From NCBI GenBank assembly GCA_025455125.1, contig JALONE010000140.1, positions 1 to 8,864 on the forward strand: 8,864 bases of DNA. The letters are read 5' to 3'. The notes under the pieces are model-generated. The model was given only the letters and a program-made list of their open reading frames with translations, was not told the DNA's origin and made no database searches. A program made the position numbers and the translations under genes. The DNA comes from Bacteroidota bacterium. Its GTDB lineage: Bacteria; Bacteroidota; Ignavibacteria; UBA10030. Shown here one piece after another: positions 1-6,955 of the stretch (positions within the stretch are counted from its first letter, which is position 1; each line of letters starts with the position of its first letter).

Positions 1-1
1 G

Positions 2-2920
2 CTCAACGTCGGAGTCCGGACGGCGGCGCTGTACCAGAAGGCGAACGCACTCCGGAACCTGAACAGGAAGGAAGAGAGCGTCACCTTCTATCGCGCCGTT
101 GAAGAGCGCACCGATTCGCCGAAGCTGTCCGCCCTTGCGCAATACCAGATCTACGAGATGTACTTCGCGGACAAGGATTATCCCGCAGCCATCCGAGAGG
201 CCCGCGGGTTGATCGAACGCCATCCCCTGGACGACAAGGTTCCCCAAGCCTATTACGACATCGGCTGGGCGTTCCGCGAGTCTGGTCAGATCGACAGTTC
301 GAACACCGGATTCCTGTCTCTGACGCACCTCTATCCGGAGCATCCGCTGGATGCGAAAGCCCGGTTCCAGATCGCACAGAACTACTTCGACCAAAGCGAT
401 TGGAGGAACTCCATCGCCGCATTCCAATCGCTCCTCAACAAGTACCGTCCCGAGAAGTTCGCGAAGGCCGAATGGGAGAATGTCGAACTCAAGGCGCTGC
501 GCGACCGGAAGCTGTTCGAAGCGACCACGGGCAAGGACGTCGATGCGTCCACGCTTGAACTTGTCGCGAAGGCGCAGGTCAAGGTTGGCGACAACTACCG
601 TCAATTGTCCATGTATGACAGCGCAATGGCTCAGTATCGCTCGGTCATCGCGGCGTTCTCTCTGATTCCGACTCTGCAGGAGGCCACGTACATCAAGATG
701 GCCGAATACACCACGGAAGAAAAAGGGCTCGAGGAAGGATTGCAGATCTACCGCGACGCGATCGACGAGAACTTCAACAACAAACCGCTTCAGGCGAAGC
801 TCCAGTACAAGATCGCGCGGACGTATCAGGACGTGAAGCAGTACACGAAATCCGCTGATGCGTATCAATTATTTGCCGATGCGTACGCAGAGCAGGGCGC
901 AGAGATCCGATTCACGGCGGAACAGTCGCTGTTTCTCGCCGTGAGCAACCGGTTCAATGCGAAAGAATACCCGGGGACGATCTCGACCGTCGACACCATG
1001 CTTCGACGAATCCCGGAAACGGAGTATCTGAGCAAACTGCACCTGTATCGTGCGCTCGCCCTGAGCGAATTGAAGCAATACGAGGAATCACGCACGTACC
1101 TCCGCCTTGTCCTCGAGAAAGAGCCCACCTCGAACGAGGCGGTGATCGCCCGGACCCAGCTCGGCAAGACCTATTATGAACAGCGCAACTACACGGAAGC
1201 CATCAGCGCATTCCAGACCGCGCTGGCGGAGGACCATTCCCGGCTCGACACATCCGAGGTATACTACTACATGGGATTGAGCTACTTCGGCATCCCGGAT
1301 TACGATAATGCCGTCGCGCACCTCTCGCTGGTGGGTCCGACCTCATCATATTATCCCTACACGTTCGCCCGCGTCGTTCGCGCATACACATCCGCCGGTC
1401 AGCATGCTCGTGCCTTGGCCTATCTCGACACAGCTGCCGCAACACCCGGTCTGGACACGATCGGGGTACTGCCGTTCATTCAGCTCGCGAAGGCCGAGTT
1501 GTTTTCCGGCCAACAGCAATTCGAGCCCTCCGTCGCCGAATTCGACAAGGTAGTACAGAACAGATCCCTGACGGAGAACACCCGCATGCAGGCGCTCTAC
1601 GGCCGCGCGATGGTGCTGTTCGAAATGGGACGGTACGAGGAAACTGCCCGCGACCTCCAAACCTGTTTGAACTCTGGGGTGTTCGCGCAGGTTTTCGCCT
1701 CCCTCGTTCCGCAGGCAAAGGAGAAGCTCGCCTATTCGCTGGTGTATCTCAACAAGCACAAGGAGGGGCTCGACCTGGTCCAGGGAATGGTCAACGGAGC
1801 CGCATCGGAAACCGATCGATCCAGGTACCTCGCCGTCCTTGCTGAATTCTATTTCCGTTCAGCGGATTATCAGAAGTCCGTCGACGCCGGCAGACAGTTG
1901 CTGGCGATCAAGGAGAAGGATACGACTGCCGCCATCCGGACCTACGTGACGCTCGCGAATTCGTACGGCGCGATGCAGCAGCCGAACCAGGCGATCAAGA
2001 CGCTCGAGGAGGCATCCACAGAGTTCTCTTCGAATGCCTTCTTGGAAGACACATTCTTCCGGCTTGCGATGGTCTATTTCAACGGTGGAGACTATGCCAA
2101 TGCCGCGGATGCATTCCGCGTCTTCATGGATCGGTATCCCAACAGCAGGTCGACCGAGGAAGCGATGAGCGGATACGGCTACAGCTTGTATCAGATCGGC
2201 AAAGCTGACGAATCGATCGCCACCTATCGTGCCTTCTTGCGGAAGTTCCCGAATTCGAAGCGCGTGGCAGAGGCACGTCTCCAGATCGGAGAGGCGTACT
2301 TCAACACGAGCCGCTTCACGGAGGCCGCAACGGAATATCAGGCGGTCTACGCCGCCGCTCCCGAAAGCGAGTACGCCTCCGTTGCGATGTACAATGAAGC
2401 GTGGAGCTACTTCCAGCTGGAGCAACACGACCGCATGGTGCGGACCTTCCGGACGCTCCTGGAACGATATCCGAGTTCCCCCAAGGCTCCGGATGCGCTC
2501 TTCTCGATCGGCGATTACTACTACAATGCGAAGAGCTACGACTCCGCGCTCGTCGCGTATCGGATGTTTTGGGACGCCTATCCCGACGATCCTCGTCACC
2601 CGGATACAAAGACGCTGATCCGGGATCTCAGTCTGGTTGAGGCATACAATGCATATGAGAAGGCCATGGCATTCTTCGAAGCGAAAAGCTGGAGACAAGC
2701 CATCGTTGAGCTGACAAGTGTGATGGAGAATTACGCGGACACCGAGGTCGCATACGCATGCAAGGCGAACATCGCTTCCAGCTACGAACAACTCGGCGAG
2801 AGCGAGACGGCGTTACGGTTGTTCAACGAGATCATCACAGAGTGGAGCACGGTCGAAGATGCCCGCTCGGCGGTCTTCTTCGCGGAGTTGCACAGGAAGT
2901 GGCTGTCGGCGGGAAAGTAA
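2..2920 (+). CDS. Giant tetratricopeptide-repeat (TPR) protein, 5'-truncated by the window edge
   Basis: The frame is open from base 2 to the TAA at 2918-2920 (972 visible residues), and TPR-like sequence lies upstream of the first in-frame ATG (158), so the true start is outside the window. The protein is almost wholly helical TPR repeats, roughly 20 or more units. The clearest are near the C-terminus, about bases 2050-2590, each with a GDYANAAD-like helix turn followed by an aromatic-Pro end such as RYPNS, KFPNS, RYPSS or AYPDD. This style is typical of the YbgF/CpoB and BamD class of periplasmic TPRs. A last helical pair fills about 2640-2900. No enzyme motif is visible. The likely role is a protein-binding scaffold in the envelope; location is inferred from the neighbours because the signal peptide region is missing. 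It is first in a probable operon with two DUF4159 genes. TPR assignment is secure, the specific function unknown. Confidence 0.93.
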   Translation, partial: LNVGVRTAALYQKANALRNLNRKEESVTFYRAVEERTDSPKLSALAQYQIYEMYFADKDYPAAIREARGLIERHPLDDKVPQAYYDIGWAFRESGQIDSSNTGFLSLTHLYPEHPLDAKARFQIAQNYFDQSDWRNSIAAFQSLLNKYRPEKFAKAEWENVELKALRDRKLFEATTGKDVDASTLELVAKAQVKVGDNYRQLSMYDSAMAQYRSVIAAFSLIPTLQEATYIKMAEYTTEEKGLEEGLQIYRDAIDENFNNKPLQAKLQYKIARTYQDVKQYTKSADAYQLFADAYAEQGAEIRFTAEQSLFLAVSNRFNAKEYPGTISTVDTMLRRIPETEYLSKLHLYRALALSELKQYEESRTYLRLVLEKEPTSNEAVIARTQLGKTYYEQRNYTEAISAFQTALAEDHSRLDTSEVYYYMGLSYFGIPDYDNAVAHLSLVGPTSSYYPYTFARVVRAYTSAGQHARALAYLDTAAATPGLDTIGVLPFIQLAKAELFSGQQQFEPSVAEFDKVVQNRSLTENTRMQALYGRAMVLFEMGRYEETARDLQTCLNSGVFAQVFASLVPQAKEKLAYSLVYLNKHKEGLDLVQGMVNGAASETDRSRYLAVLAEFYFRSADYQKSVDAGRQLLAIKEKDTTAAIRTYVTLANSYGAMQQPNQAIKTLEEASTEFSSNAFLEDTFFRLAMVYFNGGDYANAADAFRVFMDRYPNSRSTEEAMSGYGYSLYQIGKADESIATYRAFLRKFPNSKRVAEARLQIGEAYFNTSRFTEAATEYQAVYAAAPESEYASVAMYNEAWSYFQLEQHDRMVRTFRTLLERYPSSPKAPDALFSIGDYYYNAKSYDSALVAYRMFWDAYPDDPRHPDTKTLIRDLSLVEAYNAYEKAMAFFEAKSWRQAIVELTSVMENYADTEVAYACKANIASSYEQLGESETALRLFNEIITEWSTVEDARSAVFFAELHRKWLSAGK

Positions 2921-2924
2921 GCCA

Positions 2925-2961
2925 ATTGCGGAATTGAAATTTCGGATTGCGGACTGGAATA
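2925..2961 (+). repeat. Short imperfect direct repeat in the TPR/DUF4159 intergenic gap
   Basis: Two copies of attgcgga lie at 2925-2932 and 2946-2953, 21 nt apart. The 16-nt units attgcggaattgaaat and attgcggactggaata agree at 12 of 16 positions. The perfect palindrome gaaatttc (2936-2943) lies between them. The unit resembles the dispersed 'cggattgcgga' type intergenic repeats I recall from several FCB-group genomes, but copy number cannot be seen here. It fills much of the 72-nt gap between the TPR stop and the next start. Confidence 0.5.
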
Positions 2962-2992
2962 GCCCGGAGATCCGTTTAGCAGCTTAATATTC

Positions 2993-4423
2993 ATGAAGAA
3001 GAACGATTCAACAAGCGAGAATCTGACATCCGGTCGTTCATTGGGCCAGTGGAAGCGCGTCTATCAGCGCTACTTCGCACTCGCCTTTCTGATCGCGGCG
3101 TTGATCCATATCCTCGCGACGGGATCGTGGTTCCTGGCGACGTATGAAGCCGACCACGCGGTCACGGTCGGCACAGAGACCTCGGAATACGATCTGGTGC
3201 AGCCGCCGGTCAAGTTCGAGATCCGGGCGCCGAAGCTCGCGAAGTCGTTCCAGGTCAGCAAGACTCCGTCGTACTCGCAGACGTTCACGCCGCGCGAGAT
3301 CAAATTCGAACCGACGCAGGCGATCCGGGTTCAAGCGGAACAAGTGCAATCCACCCGTGCCGGTTCTACAACGGGCAACAGGACCGAAGGAAGCATCTTT
3401 TACGGCGCGATGACCGGAGGCGCCGGCCTCGACGCCGGCTGGGGCATCCCCGGCGGCGCGGTGGCATTCGGCCGCAGCCTCGGAGTCGGCGGACGGCTCG
3501 GATGGGGTGAAGGACAGACGGCCGGCGTCGATTTCCAGCCTGACCTCACGGGCGATGTTGCCAACGTCCGGACGGGGGGCACCGGCCTCGCATCGATGCG
3601 GGACGAATTGGTCGATGTATCCAACTTTGCCGACCGGCTCGAAGGGCTGGTGATGCAGGATCCGAAGAACAAGAAGAAGGTCAGCGGGATGCTGAACTTC
3701 TACCAGCTTCGATGGAAGTCCAGCAAGTCCGAGGCGAACGGAGAGGATGGATGGAATGTCTTCCCGCAGGCCGTCATCAATTTCGTGAACTACGTGCGGG
3801 ACAGCACCGACGTGCGCGTCAATCTCATGGGCAACATCCGCTTGGAGGACAAGCAGTTGATGTCCATTCCATTCATCTTCATGATGGGATACACCGCCGG
3901 CGTTCAGTATACACCGCTGGAGGCGAAGAACCTCGGCGCATGGCTGCGCAAAGGCGGGTTCCTGTTCATCGACGATGGATTCGCCCTTCAATCCGGGGCG
4001 TTCAATGCCAGCGCGCGGAAGCTCCTCAAAGATGCTCTGGGCTATGATGCGGAGTTCGAGCGCATTCCTCCCGGACACGCGCTATTCCATGCATGGGAGG
4101 ATTTCGACGGGCCGCCGCCGGGCGTTGACGATGCGAATATCCGCAAGCCGTTGGACATCCCGGCCGCGCCGGAACGCTTCGTGGAACGCTACCGCTACCT
4201 CGAAGGGATCTTTCTGAGCGGACGGCTTGCCGTTGTCATCTCCAACAAAGGCTATTCCCATGCCTGGGGCCAGTGGCGTTACCTCTCCACGGCTCAGGGA
4301 GGGCCGCTCGACAACGCGCGGCAGCTTCATTTTGGTGTCAACCTGGTGGTATATGCGACGACGCAAAAAGGAGGCATCGTCGATCAATCACGGCAAAAAG
4401 TAGCTTCTGAATATCAACGATAG
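2993..4423 (+). CDS. Membrane-anchored DUF4159 protein with TonB-like N-terminus
   Basis: This 476-residue protein has four parts. Residues 1-26 are a basic cytoplasmic tail. Residues 27-50 form one transmembrane helix containing a histidine (ALIHILATGSW). Residues 55-130 are a Pro/Lys/Glu-containing periplasmic stretch, followed by a glycine-rich low-complexity segment at about 133-198. The C-terminal DUF4159 domain spans about 233-458, with GGFLFIDDG (321-329), PPGHALFHAWED (359-370) and ISNKGYSHAW (416-425). Tail, helix and extended segment resemble the layout of TonB. DUF4159 is, as I recall, related to class I glutamine amidotransferase-like folds; this protein has no cysteine at all, so a Cys-nucleophile amidase is ruled out and a binding role is more likely. 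The ATG at 2993 gives the full anchor; no convincing Shine-Dalgarno precedes it. It lies 72 nt after the TPR gene, and its domain is paralogous to that of the next gene but one fragment (4715-5818). Function unknown. Confidence 0.9.
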   Translation: MKKNDSTSENLTSGRSLGQWKRVYQRYFALAFLIAALIHILATGSWFLATYEADHAVTVGTETSEYDLVQPPVKFEIRAPKLAKSFQVSKTPSYSQTFTPREIKFEPTQAIRVQAEQVQSTRAGSTTGNRTEGSIFYGAMTGGAGLDAGWGIPGGAVAFGRSLGVGGRLGWGEGQTAGVDFQPDLTGDVANVRTGGTGLASMRDELVDVSNFADRLEGLVMQDPKNKKKVSGMLNFYQLRWKSSKSEANGEDGWNVFPQAVINFVNYVRDSTDVRVNLMGNIRLEDKQLMSIPFIFMMGYTAGVQYTPLEAKNLGAWLRKGGFLFIDDGFALQSGAFNASARKLLKDALGYDAEFERIPPGHALFHAWEDFDGPPPGVDDANIRKPLDIPAAPERFVERYRYLEGIFLSGRLAVVISNKGYSHAWGQWRYLSTAQGGPLDNARQLHFGVNLVVYATTQKGGIVDQSRQKVASEYQR

Positions 4424-4452
4424 TCACCCGCGACAACGGATACGTTTACCAC

Positions 4453-4764
4453 ATGAGCGCACAGACCCGAAGCGTTAGGCGTTTGAGCGGTGTTCTGCTC
4501 CTGATGCTGTTCCTTGCAGGATGCGATTCCGCTTACCGCTATTTCCTCTTCTCTCCACCGCAGCCCGAGTTCACGCTGGAACCGGACATCGACATGATGC
4601 GCCAGTACAACGACAGCTCCTACTCGGTCAGCAAGGACGGACAGTCAGTGATCTTCGACCGAAAGACCTTCAAGGTCCAGGTGAAGTACATGTCCGACTA
4701 CCAACTGAACACGGTTGAATTCCCGGACGATTCGAGGGACGGCGGGGGGCAAACTCAATTATGA
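4453..4764 (+). CDS. DUF4159 lipoprotein, N-terminal fragment before a frameshift
   Basis: The 103-codon frame begins with a clear lipoprotein signal: SVRR basic residues, a hydrophobic core, and lipobox LAGC with Cys24, followed by Asp25. In enterobacteria Asp at +2 favours inner-membrane retention, though that rule may not hold in this lineage. Real coding continues to about residue 96 (EFPDDSRDG), after which the frame ends in a short unrelated tail and a TGA at 4762-4764. The continuation is in the next frame (to 5818). Removing one G from the G run at 4744-4749 gives a single 454-residue lipoprotein, close to the 476 residues of the upstream paralogue. Cys24 is the only cysteine in the joined protein, so it serves only for lipidation. 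The start lies 29 nt after the preceding gene; no strong Shine-Dalgarno is seen. Confidence 0.75.
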   Translation: MSAQTRSVRRLSGVLLLMLFLAGCDSAYRYFLFSPPQPEFTLEPDIDMMRQYNDSSYSVSKDGQSVIFDRKTFKVQVKYMSDYQLNTVEFPDDSRDGGGQTQL

Positions 4765-5818
4765 TCCCGAGAACTCGTTCCTGGTCACCGATCGGGGCGA
4801 CCTGTATTCAGGGTACGGTCGCGAAGAGAAGACGAGCCGCAACCAGAGCCTCGAAGGGTACTTCATTCGGCGCAAAGGGGCGAGCGGTGTGGAGGACGAG
4901 ATCCATGAGCGCCGGATGGGCATTGTCCGCAACAGCGTCCTCTATCTCGGCAGACCGATCTATGCCGGCGACAACCGCGAGGGACTGATCGTCTTCGATC
5001 CGCTCGATGAAAGCGTTCAACTCACCAAGCTCGTCTTCGAGAACTTCATCACAGGATACGACGATAACAACGAGCCGAGCGACTTCCTGACGCTCCACCT
5101 CTATTTCAAACGGGTGCAGGTGCAGCGCGAGTTGATCGCCGAAGGTGCAGTCAGAACCGACACGGCAACGGTTCGCCAGAAGCGTTCGATCTCGCTTCAC
5201 CGCGTCACCTACAAGACCTTCGACGAGATCCGCAGCGGAATTCGGGAGAACTGGGAATTCGCGGAAAAAGCTCTCGCTTCGATCGCCCGCTTCGCGTCGG
5301 ACAGCCTGCAGATCCAGGTGACACCGAAGGAAGCATCTCCCAGCAGCACGGAACTGGAGGAATCCCCCGTCATCTTCATCTTCACCGGACCGGGCGATCC
5401 CCTGTTCGATGAGGAGGATCAGAAGAACCTGCGGAACTACATCCGTCGCGGCGGATTCATCTTCATCGACAACGGCGTTTTCACAACGAAGTACGAGTAC
5501 ACCGCTCGCATGGAAGGACTCCTGCGGGACCTCGGAACCACCGTCGACGCGAAGATGAAGATCGGTCCGATCCCGAGCGATCATGCCATCTACCGTGCTT
5601 GGGAGAAGATGCTTGAACTACCCCCTGGTCAGGACGACCTCGAAGAACTCCCCCGGCGGCAACGAGAATTGACCGGGTTGTTCTGGAATGACCAAGTCGT
5701 GGGAATCGTTTCGTCCAAAGGATACTCAAGCATTTGGAGCAAAGGGGACATCCAGAAGTACGAATCCCAATACGTACTCGTGGGCAACATCATCGAATAT
5801 GCGTTGAAGCAACGATAA
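4715..5818 (+). CDS. DUF4159 lipoprotein, C-terminal fragment after the frameshift
   Basis: The open frame starts formally at a TTG at 4715, but this codon lacks a Shine-Dalgarno and lies inside the preceding coding frame. True coding in this frame begins near 4750, as the continuation of the lipoprotein starting at 4453. The middle (about 4850-5260) is a mixed alpha/beta region I do not recognise. The C-terminal DUF4159 domain covers about 5210-5810, with FIFTGPG, GGFIFIDNG (residues 246-254 of this frame), SDHAIYRAWE (288-297), LPPGQDD (302-308) and IVSSKGYSSIW (331-341). These match one by one the motifs of the protein at 2993-4423, so the two genes are paralogues. There is no cysteine in this part. 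The joined product would be a lipid-anchored periplasmic or surface-facing DUF4159 protein. Function unknown. It ends 13 nt before the next gene. Confidence 0.85.
   Translation: MNSRTIRGTAGGKLNYDPENSFLVTDRGDLYSGYGREEKTSRNQSLEGYFIRRKGASGVEDEIHERRMGIVRNSVLYLGRPIYAGDNREGLIVFDPLDESVQLTKLVFENFITGYDDNNEPSDFLTLHLYFKRVQVQRELIAEGAVRTDTATVRQKRSISLHRVTYKTFDEIRSGIRENWEFAEKALASIARFASDSLQIQVTPKEASPSSTELEESPVIFIFTGPGDPLFDEEDQKNLRNYIRRGGFIFIDNGVFTTKYEYTARMEGLLRDLGTTVDAKMKIGPIPSDHAIYRAWEKMLELPPGQDDLEELPRRQRELTGLFWNDQVVGIVSSKGYSSIWSKGDIQKYESQYVLVGNIIEYALKQR
4744..4749 (+). other. Frameshift site at a run of six G
   Basis: Reading gac ggc ggg ggg caa leads to a stop within a few codons. Reading with five G gives gac ggc ggg ggc aaa ctc, which continues directly into the long downstream frame. 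Both flanking frames encode plausible, continuous protein (EFPDDSRDG before, KLNYDPENSF after). Homopolymer runs like this are the usual place for a sequencing or assembly indel; a true mutation, transcriptional slippage or programmed frameshift are alternatives. Confidence 0.8.
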
Positions 5819-5821
5819 GAC

Positions 5822-5825
5822 AGGA
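5822..5825 (+). promoter_or_regulatory. Shine-Dalgarno-like AGGA
   Basis: AGGA lies six bases before the ATG at 5832 and within the 13-nt gap after the preceding stop. It supports this start and translation from a shared transcript. Confidence 0.5.
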
Positions 5826-5831
5826 CTCGTT

Positions 5832-6395
5832 ATGAGAACCATCATTCTCGCCCTTTTGTTCACCACTCTCCTGGCTCCGGCGATGGGCCAGTTCGTTCAG
5901 GACACGACCGCCGGCCAGACATCCGGCGCTCCGTACTGGAGCGATCGGCGGGTGGTCGCCACGGCGCTGTCTGCCGTGATCCCGGGAGCGGGACAGTCCT
6001 ATTTGGGCCATCAGACAAAAGGAGCGGCCTTCACGATCGGATTCTTCGGCGCAGCGTTGACCGCCGTGCTTGCCGAGAACAACGTGATTAGCCGGAATGA
6101 ACGCCTCAATGAACTCGATCTGCAGTATGCGGAGTCCCGCAACTTCCTGGACTCCGACAACTACTGGAGCCAGATGGTCCAGACGAAGTCGATCATCGAT
6201 GACGAAGCAAAGCGGAGAAACGCGTTCATCAAGGTCGCCGCGATCGTCTGGGTTGCGAACATCGTCGACATGTTCCTGTTCACAGACGAAAAACCACTCC
6301 GGACATTTGGTTCCGCCGGGTCGAGTCAGACGACATTTGCACTCACTCCTGCGCCGCTGAACGGATTCAACGCGAGCTTGACTGTGCACTTTTAG
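5832..6395 (+). CDS. Small secreted/membrane protein with PGAGQ motif (DUF5683-like)
   Basis: This 187-residue protein starts with a signal peptide (about 1-19, ending PAMGQ). A hydrophobic region, ATALSAVIPGAGQSYLG (43-59) plus FTIGFFGAALTAVL (67-80), carries the P-G-x-G-Q-x-Y-x-G signature of DUF5683 and similar small membrane proteins of Bacteroidota and relatives. A charged middle section (81-130) is followed by a second hydrophobic segment, AFIKVAAIVWVANIVDMFLF (131-150). The C-terminus ends in phenylalanine, with hydrophobic residues at alternate positions (FNASLTVHF), which looks like an outer-membrane beta-signal and is unusual beside helical segments. It is last before a likely terminator, so it probably belongs with the upstream envelope genes. 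The family match is from motif memory only; the biochemical role is unknown. Confidence 0.8.
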   Translation: MRTIILALLFTTLLAPAMGQFVQDTTAGQTSGAPYWSDRRVVATALSAVIPGAGQSYLGHQTKGAAFTIGFFGAALTAVLAENNVISRNERLNELDLQYAESRNFLDSDNYWSQMVQTKSIIDDEAKRRNAFIKVAAIVWVANIVDMFLFTDEKPLRTFGSAGSSQTTFALTPAPLNGFNASLTVHF

Positions 6396-6398
6396 GAC

Positions 6399-6423
6399 GG
6401 GGATACCCGATTCCCCATTTTTT
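6399..6423 (+). terminator. Probable intrinsic (Rho-independent) terminator
   Basis: The 5-bp stem GGGGA (6399-6403) and TCCCC (6412-6416) closes an 8-nt loop and is followed by A and six T (6418-6423). It starts four bases after the stop at 6393-6395. The stem is short but all but one pair are G-C, and the placement is right for ending the operon. Confidence 0.6.
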
Positions 6424-6451
6424 CGACAAAAGAACCTATTTGGAAAAAGAC

Positions 6452-6910
6452 ATGAAAAAGGTATTTTGGGGTTGCCTTCTTACCGTATTCTTGTATCTTA
6501 GTCTCAGCGGATGCACAGACCCAGCAAGCATCCCTGAAGTTCCTCAGCATTACACGTACGTCCCGACCGTTGACCAGCTCCAGGGTGCAACCTCGCGGAC
6601 GAGAAGCGGGAAGCGCCAAGTTGTCCTCACGTGGCAATTCGATACCACCAATTCCAATATTCGTTCGTGGGATATCAAGCGCACCATTACGGACACGACG
6701 GAAACGAAGTTTCTCATCGAGGGGAGCGTCCTCAAGCCTGCATTCGGCTACCCGGGATTCGTCGATTCCAGTGATGACCTCCAGTTCCTCGACGTTACCG
6801 GTCCAGACAGCCTGGATGTCTATTACCGCATCTTTCCGAACGGCAACCTTCGAAGCTACGTCGGGAAGCGTTCGGAAACTCTTCACATCCTGTTGTACAA
6901 GAACAACTAA
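6452..6910 (+). CDS. Small lipoprotein, possible fibronectin-III-like domain
   Basis: The chosen ATG at 6452 gives 152 residues starting MKKVFWG, with a hydrophobic core and lipobox LSGC (Cys21), followed by Thr-Asp. A TTG four codons upstream (6440) is in frame but would add MEKD before a standard lipoprotein signal and is less likely. After the anchor, residues about 45-150 look like one beta-sandwich: VVLTWQFD, IRSWDIKRTI, LDVYYRIFPNG and SETLHILLY have the Trp and Tyr placement of fibronectin type III domains, which is inference from pattern only. It follows the putative terminator, so it probably starts a new transcript, and is 45 nt from the secreted repeat protein downstream. The 5' end is visibly more A+T-rich than its neighbours. 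I do not recognise the family. Confidence 0.85.
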   Translation: MKKVFWGCLLTVFLYLSLSGCTDPASIPEVPQHYTYVPTVDQLQGATSRTRSGKRQVVLTWQFDTTNSNIRSWDIKRTITDTTETKFLIEGSVLKPAFGYPGFVDSSDDLQFLDVTGPDSLDVYYRIFPNGNLRSYVGKRSETLHILLYKNN

Positions 6911-6942
6911 CCAACTGCAAGCCGTATTACACTCACTATCGC

Positions 6943-6949
6943 AGGAGAA
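6943..6949 (+). promoter_or_regulatory. Strong Shine-Dalgarno AGGAGAA
   Basis: AGGAGAA lies six bases before the ATG at 6956, the best ribosome-binding site in the window. It supports this start; the next codon is also ATG (6959) and cannot be excluded. Confidence 0.75.
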
Positions 6950-6955
6950 CCAGTC

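Noticed and set aside
1859..2791. 310-codon open frame on the - strand
   Set aside because: Antisense to the TPR repeats, whose coding is unambiguous; no motif of its own.
2965..2974. Inverted repeat cggagatccg as a terminator or operator
   Set aside because: Only four base pairs with a two-base loop and no T tract; expected by chance.
3038..4078. 346-codon open frame on the - strand
   Set aside because: It lies fully inside the DUF4159 gene on the + strand, is rich in Arg, and shows no recognisable domain; a shadow frame of G+C-rich coding DNA.
4715..4717. TTG as an independent start for the downstream DUF4159 frame
   Set aside because: No Shine-Dalgarno, no signal sequence after it, and it sits inside good coding sequence in another frame; a frameshift explains the data better.
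4808..5584. 258-codon open frame on the - strand
   Set aside because: Opposite the DUF4159 lipoprotein domain with its conserved motifs; no independent evidence for coding.
5790..6389. 199-codon open frame on the - strand
   Set aside because: Mirrors the PGAGQ-motif gene, which has a signal peptide and Shine-Dalgarno; the antisense frame has neither.
6440..6442. TTG start for the small lipoprotein
   Set aside because: The ATG four codons later gives a standard lipoprotein signal beginning with MKK.
6465..6501. Bacteroidota-type promoter (TTTG then TAtcTTaG)
   Set aside because: The -7 element has a mismatch, the spacing of 25 nt is too long, and it lies inside the lipoprotein signal-peptide coding region.
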